The notes beneath the pieces were generated by a model that did no database searches, was not told the origin of the DNA, and was given only the letters and a program-made list of their open reading frames with translations. This document shows positions 11,640 to 23,349 of a DNA stretch of 64,000 nt, piece by piece. The stretch's first letter is position 1; each line of letters begins with the position of its first letter. The DNA comes from Macrotis lagotis (lineage: Eukaryota; Chordata; Mammalia; Peramelemorphia; Peramelidae). The translations under genes were made by a program, and so were the position numbers. Location: the NCBI RefSeq assembly GCF_037893015.1, contig NC_133662.1, forward strand, positions 200,255,050 through 200,319,049, written 5' to 3'.

Positions 11640-12148
11640 TTTACCTGTGGGTGCTCTGCCTAAAGATCTGGCAAGATTATTCTTGGGCTTTACAGGCTCC
11701 AAATTATTCTAACTCATATTGATTGACCAACAATGGGTCTTAAATAAGCCCACTTAGTCATTGTTTGGACCCTGATTGGTTCAGAGTGAATGTAAATAGC
11801 CATCATTTCTGGTTTGATCAGAAATCTTTAGGGTCTCATCCCCAAAGATTAATGCTTTTTTTTTTTGGAAGTGATCATTCTTGGTCTCTTCTCATCTCTC
11901 TCTTATCTAACCTTAATAACTAAATGAGCATTGCCTCAGTCAAAACTGTGACCTGGGAAAGACCTAGCTTTTAAAAGACCAAGGTCTCCCACTGCATCAG
12001 GGCCATCTCCAGTCAATATGATCCATATCTGGCCACTAGACTTAGATGGCTCCAGAGGAGAAAGTGAGGTGGAGAGGAAATGCTTTCAGGGAGGTGATAA
12101 CATGACAAGCATCATCATCATCAGCGTAGTCATCAACATCATCATCCT
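11640..12148 (+). repeat. RTE-like retroposon 3' region
   Basis: It follows a marsupial repeat I recognise in order: 'ccctgattggttcagagtg', 'gcattgcctcagtcaaaa', 'gacctgggaaagacctag', 'ggccatctccagtcaa', 'gatccatatctggcca' and 'agaggagaaagtgagg'. It ends in an (ATC)n tract at 12110-12148 where the usual AAC-rich tail would be. The same series recurs at 17045-17298. RTE affiliation is inferred. Confidence 0.55.
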
Positions 12149-12164
12149 CACGCACAAGACCCCA

Positions 12165-12530
12165 TCTTCTTTCAAGGGTCCTTTGGATTGTCTCCCATCA
12201 CTGGAAAGCATTTCCTCCTCACCTACCCCTCATAAATTTCCTCTTTTCCTTCAAGACTGAGTCCTATAGTCACCACCTTCTACAGGAACCTTTTCCTGAT
12301 TCCCAAACTCCAAGGGCTCTCATTCCAAAACTACCTTATTATGAATCCATGTTTATATTTACTTGCATTTATTCTCTTCATGTTTATTCTGTGCATCCTT
12401 AAATGTACTTTATGATGGATTAGAAAGCAAGCTCCTTGTGAACAGTGATTGTTTGATTCATTATATTTTTAATCCTCAGAGCCTAGTACAGAACCTGGCA
12501 TCGGTTAGATAAAATGAAAACTTATTGAAT
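12165..12530 (+). repeat. L2 LINE 3' end
   Basis: It reads as the L2 3' end: 'ttcaagactgagtcctat', 'ttccactttctacaggaac'-like text, 'aagcaagctccttgtgaa', 'tcagagcctagtacag' and finally 'ttattgaatgacta'. It is non-coding and old. Confidence 0.7.
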
Positions 12531-12719
12531 GACTACAAAGAGCACACCATGACAATGAGGAAAAGGAATGAATCTAAAAAGAGTCTAAATAAATACAGCA
12601 CTATAGTTTTGTTATACATGTGAAAAAAACCATAGACCCAGGACCAAGGAAAAGAATATGCAAATTATCTGATAGAGGAAATTAGCAGGTTTAGCCTGGT
12701 AATTAGGCTAAGATTAGAT

Positions 12720-12870
12720 CTGATGTTTGTTGTTGTTTGTCCTTCATTCTAGAAGATAACATAAGAGAGGTGATGCCATGCCATGCAAATCAGCAGTCTC
12801 ACTTTTTTCCTCCAGAGTCATCTGGCTCCACTAGATGACTGGAGATGGTCCTCAATCCTTTTTTGGAAAT
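12720..12870 (-). repeat. RTE-type SINE tail, reverse
   Basis: It begins with GTTGTTGTTTGTCCTTCATT, the reverse complement of the RTE-like terminus, followed by 'ggtgatgccatgccatgc' and 'gactggagatggtcctcaat'. It is 5'-truncated. Confidence 0.65.
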
Positions 12871-12954
12871 CTTTAAAGAAAACATGCCTTAAAGACAGTT
12901 GGGTAGCAGCACTCAATAAATATGCTTTATGAATAGTGATTCAGAACACAATTC

Positions 12955-13140
12955 TACTAAGAACTCAGTTTGGAATCCTCTTCTGCGTGATTGTAGGTTC
13001 TAATGCCACCTTGTAAATTGACTAACTTGGTGCCCCTGGGCAAATTAATAAACCTTTCTAAGAAACTCTGTAAAATGAAAGGTTGGATTTAATACCCTCA
13101 AGTTATTTCCACCTCTAAATCCTATACTCCTATGCTTTGT
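12955..13140 (+). repeat. Old MIR-like SINE
   Basis: Order of landmarks: 'gcgtgattgtaggttctaat', 'cccctgggcaaattaataa', 'tgtaaaatgaaaggttgga'. Heavily decayed. Confidence 0.45.
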
Positions 13141-13423
13141 TAGATAGTATCTGGGAGAAAGGGAAGGGACAGGGAAATAGAGTAACTAACAGATATGCAT
13201 AGATTCATCAGCAAAGAGAAATAGTGAATTATTCAAAAGGAGTGGCATGACAAGGAGTTACCTTCCTCTTTACTCATTCTACCTTGACCTGGCCCTGAGA
13301 TAGACAGTAAGTATAATTACTATACCCTGAACAGGAAGGACCAAACCAGTCTCTTTTGAAGTCAAAAAAAAAAAAAATTGAAGTCAAAATAGTTTACCTT
13401 TGTCTTCAAAAAAACCTCATTTA

Positions 13424-13740
13424 AACACTAGATGGCATTGTTAGCTATTATCCTGGTTGTATTTAACAAGAACATATTCATGTAGGACAAATATTTCCAC
13501 TGAGCATGTGCAGAAGAAATTCCAAGCACCCTGTGGTTCTCTGAGAGTGGACAATTTTCTATCCCCAAGCTCTTCCTCTTTATGGGTAATTAAGATAAAC
13601 AGTATTCTAGTACCTGTGGAACAGAGAGCACTCACACAATTAGGATCAGCTCTTCAGATTCCATTTCTGGCAAACCCTACTTCTTCCTTGATCTCACTGA
13701 TTCCCATTCAGGTGAGCTCAACATAATAAAGTTGAGCTTC
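13424..13740 (+). repeat. Unclassified repeat, copy 1, CTCF-like core
   Basis: This stretch aligns by eye with 49262-49600. Shared blocks include CACTAGNTGGCANTGNTAGC, 'cctatttaac'-like, 'aagaaattccaag'/'aagaaagttccaag' and 'ggcaaaccct'. I do not know the family; an old LTR or SINE is possible. CACTAGATGGCA (13426-13437) fits the CTCF core CASYAGRKGGCR. The opposing frames at 13441-13726 are not genes. Confidence 0.5.
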
Positions 13741-14164
13741 ACAGAAACAGACCAATTATTCTCTGACTCAAAATGGAGATTTTTTTTACAAACAATGATC
13801 AATATAAAACAAAAACAATTATAGCATAATTATGCTTACAATAGCTTTTCCACGAACCAGGCAATTCCCATCATCTTTGCTAAATCTAATAGTTCTGGTA
13901 TAACATCTGCATGTTGTCAACCCTAATACTCTCTGGATTGACCCACTCACTTCAGTCTGCACTCACATTAATATAGGTCTTAGACTCCCAGAGAAGTAGG
14001 ACCAACAAAGACTATACTCAAATGCTTTCAGGGTCCTACAGGTAACTGAATATTATCACTATACTCACTATTCACTATTCACTATTATACATCTTGAGTG
14101 ATGACCATTTAAACAAACTCAGATCTTTAAAAGGTCTGACATATTTGATCTTAAACATAACCAC

Positions 14165-14860
14165 TTACTGAATGATAAATGAAATAATAATGATGATAAC
14201 ATCACAAAAACTCATATAAGGTTTATTCTGGAATAAGAAATGCATCACAGTCCATATATAAACTTGTATCACGAGCAGAACCAGAAGAACATTGCACACC
14301 CCAACAGCAACATGGGGGTGATGATCAACCTTAATGGACAAGCTCATTCCATCAGTGCAACAATCAGGCACAATTTTGGGGCATCTGCAATGGAGAATAC
14401 CATCTATATCCAGAGAAAGAATTGTGAAGTTTGAACAAAGACCAAACACTATTACCTTTAATTAAAAAAAAAAAAAAACCATTATCTGGGCAGCTAGGTA
14501 GCGCAGTGGATAGAGCATCGGCCATGGACTCAAGAGTACCTAAGTTCAAATTTGGTTTCAGACACTTAATAATTGCCTTGCTGGTGACCTTGGGCAACTC
14601 ACTTAACCCCATTGCCTTGCAAAAATAAACCAAAACAAATCATTATCTTATTATGTAATTATGCTATCTCTTACACTTTTTTCTCCTTAAGGATATGATT
14701 TCTCCCTCATCAAATTCAACTTAGATCAATGTATATCATGGAAACAATGTAAAAACTAACATTGCCTTCTGTGGGGAATGGGGGGGGAGAGAAACGAGAT
14801 TAGGGAAAAAATTGTAAAATTCAAAATAAATAAAATCTTTCTTTTTATAAGAAAGAAACA
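14165..14860 (+). repeat. L1 3' UTR split by a SINE
   Basis: The first part, 14165-14479, has 'gagcagaaccagaagaac', 'gtgatgatcaacctt' and 'ccagagaaagaattg', in the order of marsupial L1 3' UTRs. The second, 14641-14860, has 'aacattgccttctgtgggg', a G-rich stretch and 'aattcaaaataaataaaat'. The interruption is the SINE at 14488-14640. ORF2 is absent. Confidence 0.75.
14480..14648 (+). repeat. Young tRNA-derived SINE with TSD, inside L1
   Basis: The body is 14488-14640, from GGGCAGCTAGGTAGCG to the 'accaaaacaaat' tail. Perfect CATTATCT duplications flank it (14480-14487 and 14641-14648). The frames at 14364-14633 and 14431-14628 come from it. Confidence 0.9.
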
Positions 14861-16495
14861 ACAAAAAAACTTGGATCACGTTCTCCTACACAGTAGAGGT
14901 AAAAATGAGTAGAAATATACATACAAAAAGCTAGCAGAGTAACACAAGAAAAATCCATGTGAACAGTATAACACATTATGGAACTATAAAACATTGATGT
15001 TTTCTTTTTGTCTCTAAAAAACGCCCTATAAATTTTCCTTGATAAATATAGTCTCTAAGTTGAACAGATGCTTCTGCTAAGCGTAGTTTGATCTACACTG
15101 TACTTGACTATTACTTCATTGGGCATAATGTCTCTGGCAGAGTAGTTATTCCTCTGGCTAATGGTTTCAAATATGGTCCTCTGATCATCTGCATTTACTC
15201 TTCAACATTAAATGCAGATTCATCACCTTAAACTTTGTATATAGCTGATACCTTCTGCTGAAGTAGTTTTAATGCTCTTTTAGAAAAAGTTTAGTTTGTA
15301 TAACTAAAGTTGGCAAAGCCCAACTCTTTGCAGAATTCTTTTCCCTCTCCATGTCTCAGTAACAAGATATGATAAGAAGTAGCATCTGTCTTCTCATGTC
15401 AGCAAAAAATCATAATAGAGACTATAGTATGGTCTCTCTATTCCTTTGTTTTCCTCAGAAAGTGATAGAAATTCCATATTCTCACTAGCCAACCACCTGC
15501 CCAGCAACAAATGACAGCATGTATTGAGAGTTATGGTCTCTAACATAATTCTGATTTTTTTTCCTCTTTCTTGGTTGAGATTCTAGTTCTTCTCTTTGAA
15601 CTATCCTACCTTGGTTTATAATCAGTTATGAGATGCTAAACTTTTATGATCAGGTAAATTACAATTTTCCCCTAGTCACAGAAAGCCTACTATTCATATT
15701 TCCCCTATTATTCACCTAAAAGTTCTCCAATTCTTTAGATGCAAATCACTTTAGCTTATGCGTTCTCTATTTGCTCCAGTATTCTACAGCTTGTCAAATT
15801 CAAATGAATAACTGCTATCTTGGAACTCTTAGTAAGACTTAATTTTTTAACTACTTCTTTTAAAACTCTGAGCAAACATTTAATTCCAGACAAATGAAAT
15901 CACAAGACAGGTTAACTCAGCAACAGGTTTTCTTAGAAGCAGACTTAGCCCAGTCAAGAGAACTGTCAAGCGTGATTCCTTTATACTTAAAAAATGCACA
16001 GCTCAGTTTGTTTATTGCTCTGAGGCACTAATTTTCAGGCTAAACTCCAATATTTCCTACCTGAGACTTGTCAACCACCAGAGGAAGGTCCAAGGTTTCT
16101 CCCTTTATGAACTGTCTCTCTCTTCTCTCACTAGATCCCTAAAAGTAAGAGAAGTCAGCCAAAAAGAAGGCCAGGGTTCTAGTTTGGTCTGGTAGTGCCT
16201 TAAAAATTCCCTCCTACTTCTGGCTACAGTCAAAGAAGCTCTTCCTCCCAATGATTAGCACACTGGAGTCAATTTTTTAAATGTCTTTATTCCTCAACTC
16301 TCCAAATTACTTCTCTTGCATATAATCACAAATCTACCAGAAGTAGGCATCCATTCTCTTTCACGAGGAGGATCTGCATCATCTCAGCCTCTGATGTCTG
16401 ATCATAAAGAACTGTTCATTGAACAGTCCTCCTTAACATTTATTCAGTCAGACAGCTGCCATTTATTAAGCACTATCAGACACCTTACCAAGTCC
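14861..16495. other. No recognisable feature
   Basis: About 1.6 kb of unassigned sequence, pyrimidine-rich in places. No exon signature or repeat I can name. Confidence 0.4.
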
Positions 16496-16870
16496 TGGGA
16501 ATATTGCTGCTGTTATTCATCTTTCATTTTTAAAGAGGACCAATGATATCATAGGGTGATTTGAATGTAAGTGAGGCAGAGTTGCACAAAGTCCTTAGAC
16601 TTCTGAAGTCATCAAAGTCTAGTGGCAATAAAAAGGTCAGGATGACTGACAAAAAACCTGTATGACCTTGGTGTCTTCTGTGTCTGACCAAGCTCTAAGC
16701 TCACCACAGCAACTGCTTCAGTCACCTTCATGGCCACGTTCTCAATCATTTATTCCACAGGAGAAGTCTCCACATACTTGGGTTGCCCTCAACCTGGTTT
16801 AATCCATCTGTGAAGACAATTTACTGAACTGTGACCACTATGTATGCTATAGCTTCTTGAAGCTACAGGT
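16496..16870 (-). repeat. RTE-like retroposon, reverse
   Basis: It matches 52575-53060 in order: 'aaagaggaccaatgatatca', 'gtgaggcagagttgcacaaa', 'accttggtgtcttctgtgtc', 'aagtctccacata'. The frame at 16316-16546 ends in it and is not a gene. Confidence 0.65.
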
Positions 16871-16899
16871 GAGAATTGCATGAGAGCAAATGAAGAACC

Positions 16900-17298
16900 C
16901 TGAAGAGAACTGTACTCTGGAGGAAGAAAGTGCGCAGTCCTTCCTTACTTAAAACCAAATCACTTGGACACTGAGGCATCACAGCCTTGATGACACTAGG
17001 TAAAGGAAGTCATTTTTATTTGCTTCATCTCTTTCTTTCCTAGCCTAGATCAAAGTGAACTGGATGTTGCCTCAATCAAAGAGACATGTTAAAGACCTTA
17101 GCTCAAAAAGGTAAAAATTTCTCACTACATCCAGGGCCAGCTCCAATAGTCCTGATCCATATCTGGTCACTGGACTCAGATGACCTTGGAGAAGGAAGTG
17201 AGGATAGAGATTTCCCTCGCTCACTTAAATCCAATTCATTTGCATGTCATGGCATCATATCCTAATGTCCTCCTCAAGAATAATAGATAAACAACAAC
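16900..17298 (+). repeat. Two RTE-like tails in a row
   Basis: 16905-17000 resembles the tail only ('ctctggaggaagaaagtg', 'aaaaccaaatcacttgg'). 17045-17298 is a fuller copy: 'gatgttgcctcaatcaaag', 'gggccagctccaatagtcct', 'atctggtcactggactcaga', 'cttaaatccaattcatttgc', ending 'gataaacaacaacac'. Together with the reverse copy at 16496-16870 they form a tail-to-tail cluster. Confidence 0.6.
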
Positions 17299-17299
17299 A

Positions 17300-18370
17300 C
17301 TTAACAGTCTAGTCCATCCAAAGCAACTGACCCAGATTACAGGTACTTACAATCTTACATTCAATATTCAATATTTCATCCTTGTAGATACACAGCTTTT
17401 TTCCAGGATTCAGAAAGATTAAATCATACACAACTTACAAACCCCAAAGTAAATTAAATATTTACAAAATTCTGCACAGCATAATTAGCCCGAGTCTTAC
17501 CAGAAAGATCTATAATATACCTCTGGAAAAGTATGCCTTTCTTAAAGGCCTTTTTTCCTGGTCTCACTTTAGTAATAATTCATTTGACCTTTAATCTTAT
17601 AATAATTTCTAACTTCCTCTTTTATCTTCATAAGGATCAAATGCAGCAAGGTCAAATTGAGATACTATTTATATGGATATTGTCTGGGTATATACTGATA
17701 AATGCTCTAGGTTCAATTTATTTCTATTCCTTTTGACAAACATTTCATATTCAATGCATACTCAAGCCTCTTAGGCAGGACCATTGTAATTATATGGAAA
17801 TTATAAGCAAAATAAAGCAAATGGCTTTTTTTTATTTTATAGTAGCTAAATTTTATAGGAAGGTTTGCAAAGCCCTTTGCAATCTCATAACACTGAGTTT
17901 GGTGCCATTATCATTCCCATTTTATAGATAAGGAAACTAATGCTATAAAATTTTATTCCTATTATTCATTATATCAAGTAGGGTCAGAAAGAAAGAACGG
18001 AGAGTTCATGGACACAGATGTCTCCTTAGAAAGTTTTTATTTAGGTGTTTTTTTAGAAAAGAAATTTCACAGAATTAAATATCACTTCTAAATATAGCTA
18101 GTCATCAAAATGACATTTTTGTCTTTGCTGAGGCTTGAAGAATTTCACAGTTGAAAGAATGACATTCTGAGGAACTCCTGGGATGGTATGTCTCCTCAAA
18201 GGATATCCATTGTGTGGTACAAAGCTTTGTAACTATTTAACACTTTGGGGTTTGTAATGTAATGAATGTAATTACTTCTGATTCTTAGAAAGAAACCATA
18301 TATTTGAAGTGACTGGAAATCATCTTGCTCAACCAAGTCTTTTTATAAAGGAGGAAGATAAATGACTTTT
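17300..18370. other. Mostly unassigned; MIR-like relic
   Basis: 17840-17945 carries a reverse MIR tail ('aaggtttgcaaagcccttt', 'cattttatagataagg'). I see nothing else. The frame at 17533-17736 is AT-rich and hydrophobic by composition, without any known domain. Confidence 0.4.
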
Positions 18371-18374
18371 TTTC

Positions 18375-18600
18375 TCTTTTTAAAAGTTTTATTGACCTTT
18401 ATTATTTTATAATTTCCAGATTATCTCCACTCCTGGATATTTTTCTTGTTTAAAAAAAAGTAAAGGAATTCAGAAAAACTAATAACAGTGACCTCATCTG
18501 AAGCTGCATGCAACATTCCATATTTGTTCCCTCCAGTTTCTCTATTTTAAAATACTTTTGGCTAACAGAAATTAATTTTTCTCCCCATTGAAACAAAAAG
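18375..18600 (-). repeat. Probable L1 3' UTR, reverse
   Basis: 'aaagttttattgacc', 'aactaataacagtgacc' and 'gcatgcaacattccatat' follow a marsupial L1 3' UTR variant in reverse. Sequence to about 19280 is unassigned apart from the hairpin near 18760. Confidence 0.45.
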
Positions 18601-18757
18601 AAAGAGATTTCTTATATGATATATACATCTATTTGATAGAAACATGAGATTCTGATTTAACAAAAATTTTGGTTCTGTGATTGTCATTTTTCAATCATTG
18701 TTTTAATAATTCTTGTTGGTTCCTAGAATCATTAATTTCTATTAGTTTGTTCTGACT

Positions 18758-18838
18758 TTTAGGGAGGTTTTTAACCTCCCTAAATCTTCTGTAAAACTGT
18801 CTTCTGTAATCTTCTGTAAATCTTCTGTAAAACTGTCC
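18758..18838. repeat. 12-bp perfect hairpin and short tandem repeat
   Basis: TTTAGGGAGGTT (18758-18769) and AACCTCCCTAAA (18773-18784) are perfect inverted repeats with a 3-base loop. Directly after, AATCTTCTGTAA-type units repeat about four times to 18838. No T-tract or coding context suggests a regulatory role. Confidence 0.8.
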
Positions 18839-19285
18839 ATTTTTTTCCACAAAATATTATCTATAACTCATTTAGTTCTCATATCTTTCTTTTAATTTTT
18901 GCATAAATTCTTCAAGAAATAATTCTTGTGGTCCAAGTTCTGTACTTTTTTCCCTTGCTGTTTTTCATTGTAGATATTTTGAGTTATTTTTCTTTTCTAA
19001 GTTGCCTTGGTCATTATAAAAGTACTTTGCTGTTGTTCTTGAAGGCTAAAGTATTGAGTTCTAGTCTGGGACTCAGATCAAGTTGAAGATTTCTCCGTTG
19101 TTCCGGGAGCTTTTCTATAGCTTAGATTTTCCCTTTTCTCAAAGATCAGACTGAGTTAAGGTCTTGACTCATAGTTTTTCTTTCACCTAAGTCAACAACT
19201 TTTTCTTCTCCTTTGATCTGCTTTAATGGAAACTGGTTTCTTTTGACTGGAGAGAAAGACGGGAGAGTTTTTTCTTTTGTCTTTC

Positions 19286-19510
19286 TCTAGTGGAAGAGAG
19301 CTAGGTGCACTGGACCTGTAGTCAGGAAGACTCTCCTGAGTTTAAATCTGGCCTCAATCACTTAATAGCTCTGTGACACTAGGCAAGTCACTTAACCCAA
19401 TTTGCCTCAGTTTTCTCATGTAAAATGAGCTGGAGAAATATCTCGGCCAACAAAACCTACAGTAGAGTCATGAAATGTTGGAAACAACTGAACAACAATA
19501 ACAAAAGTGG
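19286..19510 (+). repeat. MAR1-like SINE with long tail
   Basis: Head 'agagctaggtgcactgga', B-box region 'gagtttaaatctgg', 'caagtcacttaaccca', 'tgcctcagttttctcatg', then the tail 'aaaatgagctggagaaat' and 'caactgaacaacaataac'. The tail type is shared with 29190-29435 and 32330-32515. Confidence 0.75.
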
Positions 19511-20050
19511 GGAAAAAAGAACAAGTTGGGGCTTTTTCCTTGAAAGGAAGAAGAAAGGAAGGAGAGGGACTTGTAATTTTTATGTACATTGTTGTGTCCA
19601 CAATCTTTCTTCCTGTGAATTAGATGACATACTCCTGGGTTCTCTCCTGTTCCCAGGCAAATTGATCATCAATTCATGCAATTAGGAAATGGGGGCAGGC
19701 ATGTCCAGTTCTTTGGGTACTCACTGACAAAAACTAACACTAGTATCAGAATACAGAATAAATCTCACTTTAATAACCACAGAGGATATGGGTGCAAAAA
19801 AATCACAAAGAGGGTTTGGAGGCAGGTGGCATGGGGATGGTGGAAGGGAAGGGAAAAAAAAGTAGAGAGCATCATTCATGAAACCATGAATTAGAGTTGG
19901 GATCCCTAGGCAGTTGATGGAGATGGAAGTATCTTAGAGATGGCACAAATCTGAGGTCTCATTTTTATTGTTTCTGGTGAGGGACAAGGAACTAATGCTT
20001 AGGGTTAGTTTATTAACACATCTAAATCATCTCAAAGTTGTAGTAAAACT
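19511..20050. other. No recognisable feature
   Basis: Unassigned sequence. The three frames at 19416-19894 show no homology I know. Confidence 0.4.
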
Positions 20051-20054
20051 TCAA

Positions 20055-20775
20055 AATTAACACTATCTACTCTTTGATCCAGTAGTACCACTACTAGGTC
20101 TGTATCCCAAAGAGATCACTAAAAAGGATAAAAAACACAACAATATTCATAGCAGTTCTTTTTGTGGTGGCTTGGAATTAGAAACTGAGGGGATGCTCAT
20201 CAATTGGGGAATAGTTGAATTGTGGTATATGAATGTGATGAAACACTATTGTTATATAATAAATTGTGAGGGATGGAATTTCAGAAAAATCTGGAAGGAT
20301 TTTACATGAACCAATGCTGAGTGAAATGAAAAGAACAAAAAAATTATACACACTAACAACAACATTGGATAATGATCAACTAGGTGGACTTGCTCATTTC
20401 AGCAGTTCAATAATCAAAGACAAGCTAAAAGACTTATGATAGAAAATGCCATCCATACCCAGAGAGCGAACTGTAGAGTTTAAATGCAAACCAAAACTTA
20501 CTATCTTCAGTTTTTAAAAGTTATCTCATATGTCGTTTTTGTCTTCCTAATGTTTTTTCTTCCATTTGGATTTGATTCTTCTTTCTCAAAAGGATTAATA
20601 TGAATTTATGTCTAGCATAATTATATATGTAGAGTCTATATTAGATTGAGTTCTGTCAGGGGGAGGGGGAAAGAAGAGAGGGAGAGAGAACCTTCAAAAA
20701 ATGAATAGTGTAAACTATTGTTGCATATTGTTGGAAAAAACAAAAATGTTTTTTAAAAATTGAAATTAAAAAATA
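20055..20775 (+). mobile_element. 5'-truncated L1: ORF2 C-terminus and 3' UTR
   Basis: 20055-20330 encodes, with broken frame, the C-terminal end of L1 ORF2. Recognisable pieces are TFDPVVPLLGLYPKEI-like text, 'NIHSSSFCGG' and 'INWGIV'. The 3' UTR follows ('gatgatcaactaggtgg', 'atccatacccagagag', a G-rich stretch near 20660-20690) and an A-rich end at about 20740-20775. Same family as the reverse copy at 38198-40949. Not functional. Confidence 0.85.
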
Positions 20776-21250
20776 ACATGTCCACATCATCTAAAATATC
20801 AGTTCCTTTTGATTTTCTATTGGTTTTATGTCAGATATCTAAAACTTGATATTGATATTTCATAGAACCAAAAGGCAGCACCTAGACGGCTTCCACTAAT
20901 TTGGCATATATTACAGGATGTGGATTTTGGTTAAAATATGATATAATTGGTAAATTATGGTCCTTTGATCTTTGAGACAGTTTTCTGTAACCTCCAGGTT
21001 CTACTTTGCAATCATATCTTATTAATCTTATTATACTGACTACTTATAAATATACTATACTGACTGGAAGGGGGGGGTGAGTGATCAGGGGAACCATAAC
21101 AAGACATGTTCTTTTCTCACCTCCATACTCTTATAAAATAAGTAGAATAGTCTGTTTTTTCTAACATTTAACTGACAATTCTAGCACGTATCTATAATCT
21201 TATGGGAGAGATAGAACAATCCAGAACTAGAGAGGAGCTAGTCAGAAGAA
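20776..21250. other. No recognisable feature
   Basis: Unassigned AT-rich sequence with a G7 run near 21070. Confidence 0.45.
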
Positions 21251-21254
21251 TTTG

Positions 21255-21600
21255 GATATGGGATGGTAGAATGAAAAGAGCTCACTTCTGAAGTCAGAGA
21301 AGGTAGGTTTATATTCTACCTCTGATTCCTACCAATTGTATGATCTTTTCCAAGTCTTTTCCTGGACCTCTTCCACTGTAAAATGAGCAGGTGGGTAGAT
21401 CACATAGCCTTCTAGATCATAAGATGGTAGATTTGGAGCCAAAAGGGACCGCAGAGGTCCCTTCATTATTTTTCAGATGAGAAAACTGAGCATCAAGTAG
21501 ATTCAGTGCCTTTCCCAAGATCATGCATAAATTTCAGAGGTTGAATTTGGACAGAGTTCTCTGCCTCCAGAAATAATGCTCTTTCCATTATAGTAATTAC
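21255..21600. repeat. Two MIR-type SINE relics, opposite strands
   Basis: 21255-21405 is a plus-strand relic ('gaagtcagagaaggtagg', 'ccactgtaaaatgagcagg'). 21410-21600 is a minus-strand relic ('gagccaaaagggacc', 'tcagatgagaaaactgagc', 'ctctgcctccagaaat'). Confidence 0.5.
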
Positions 21601-22149
21601 TTAAGACCCCGACAGACAACTAAAGATGTCCATGGTTGACTATTATCCTAACATAATATGAAATTTCCCACATTCAATAAGTCAACAATATCTGTTGGGC
21701 TTCCTTTGTGTTTTGAGCTCCATCACAGGGGCTGGGCAGATCTAGGCGAGAAGAGAAGAGACTCAGAAAGCAAGTACATAATTGGCTTTGAGCTTTTCCA
21801 AGATAAATACTGCACACATGAGATAATGTCATCAGTTACTGTTTATTGAACAGAAAAGGAAAATGCCTGTGTATGGTAGGTAAGCCTAAGCATATTTATC
21901 TAAACCACAAGAATTATATTCTTGCAAACAATACTTCATTGGCTACAATGCTGGTGATCTCACTTTCACCAGTCCATGGGGTTAAAAAAAATCAGATGAT
22001 TGACATATCACTAAAGTAAGATTTTTTTCTATTATGACTATAGCATTTTATGCATTCTTTATCCTTAATCCCTTCTCAATCTCTTATCCTCTGTGCCTGA
22101 GCTACTGTGTTCTTCTCTGTCTCCTACTGTAAAGCAATGTCTCCAAATA
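21601..22149. other. No recognisable feature
   Basis: Unassigned sequence. The frame at 21658-21849 has no known motif. Confidence 0.4.
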
Positions 22150-22520
22150 AAAACAAGTCACATTTCTATGACATATTAAGCACTTTTCCTCATAACAGTG
22201 CTATAAAATTGAAAACATTATTATCATCATCCCCTTTTTTTTGTTTTTGCAAGGTAATGGGGTTAAGTGACGTGCCCAAGGTCACACAGCTAGGTAATTA
22301 TTAAAGTGTCTTACACTGGATTTGAACTCAGGTCCTTCTGACTCCAGGACCAATGCTCTATCCATTGCATCACTAGCTGCCCCTTGTCTCATCCCCTTTT
22401 TACCAGTCAGAAAACTCAGACTGTGATAATGATTTGCCCATGATCACAAGGATGAAGCAGGATTCAACCCAGGAATTCAGAAACAAAATCCAGTGTTCTA
22501 TCTACTTTGCTACCTTGCTC
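22150..22520 (-). repeat. MIR-type SINE split by a young SINE
   Basis: The left half (22150-22238) has 'gacatattaagcactttt' and the TTATTATCATCATCCCC block. The right half (22389-22520) has 'agtcagaaaactcagac', 'gatttgcccatgatcaca' and 'gtgttctatctactttgc'. The order continues across the insert. Confidence 0.6.
22227..22400 (-). repeat. Young tRNA-derived SINE with 12-bp TSD
   Basis: Reverse body at about 22239-22388: T-rich tail, 'ttgcaaggtaatggggttaa', 'ggatttgaactcag', ending CTAGCTGCCCC. TCATCCCCTTTT flanks it at 22227-22238 and 22389-22400. Five extra bases (TTGTC) lie between the SINE 5' end and the duplication. Confidence 0.88.
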
Positions 22521-22544
22521 TCAAAACAATGCCTTTCCCTCTTG

Positions 22545-22845
22545 TTCTTTTTTTAATTAATAAATTTATTTATTTTTCCAACTTTCCAATGTAGTTAGTT
22601 TTCAATAATCATTTTTGGTAAGGTTTTAATTTTCACATTTTCCCCTCCTTCCTTCCTTTCCCTCTCTCCTCCCCCTGACAGAGAGCAGTCTGATGTAGGT
22701 TACCCTCTTGTTTTTTTTTCCCCCAGTCATTATCCTACATTTAGGATAAGGAATGAGTTCAATAAGTAAAAAATCCAAACTTGAAAAACAGAAAAAAGTA
22801 GAAAGTGATGATTTATACAAAAGGATTCTTCAGTTTAAATAAGAA
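22545..22845 (-). repeat. Probable L1 3' UTR, reverse
   Basis: An AT-rich start with 'aataaatttatttattttt', a pyrimidine block of CCTTCC units at 22645-22680, then 'gagcagtctgatgtagg' fit a reversed L1 3' UTR. The frame at 22626-22820 is a by-product. Confidence 0.45.
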
Positions 22846-23345
22846 TTATCCTTGGATTCCTTGCATTGAATTCCTATATTGCAGCTAAAGCATGATTTAA
22901 TTTACAAATATCATGCCTTTTCATGGACACATCTATTGTGAAGTTCATGGGCATCATGTCAGTGGAAAACCTAAAAAAAAAAGAGAGAGGAAGAGGAGGT
23001 TCATCTATCCAAAGAAGATGCTTGATAAATGGTGGTTAAGTTGAACTAAATCACTATGAAAGTTGAGCTAATCTGCTAATGTGGGTATTTTCTGTTGCTC
23101 CAACAATGAGATAATATTTAGAAAGTATTTAGCATAGTATCTGTTATACAATCGGTGCTTAATAAATGCTTCCTTCCTTTCTCCCTCCCTAAATTACCTC
23201 CAGGTTGGGCTAGAGTCATTTATTTGCTAATCAGTCAATACAGTGAAACTCATAGTGTAAGTTTTTATTTTTCCCCAAAAGCTCATTTGAAGACAAGGAT
23301 TCTTTATTTTAAGTTTTGTATTTTGGCACATACTAATGCTACACA
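22846..23345. other. No gene; small L2-like end
   Basis: 'agcatagtatctgttatac' and 'gtgcttaataaatgcttcc' near 23125-23175 look like an L2 or MIR terminus. The rest is unassigned. Confidence 0.4.
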
Positions 23346-23349
23346 AGAT

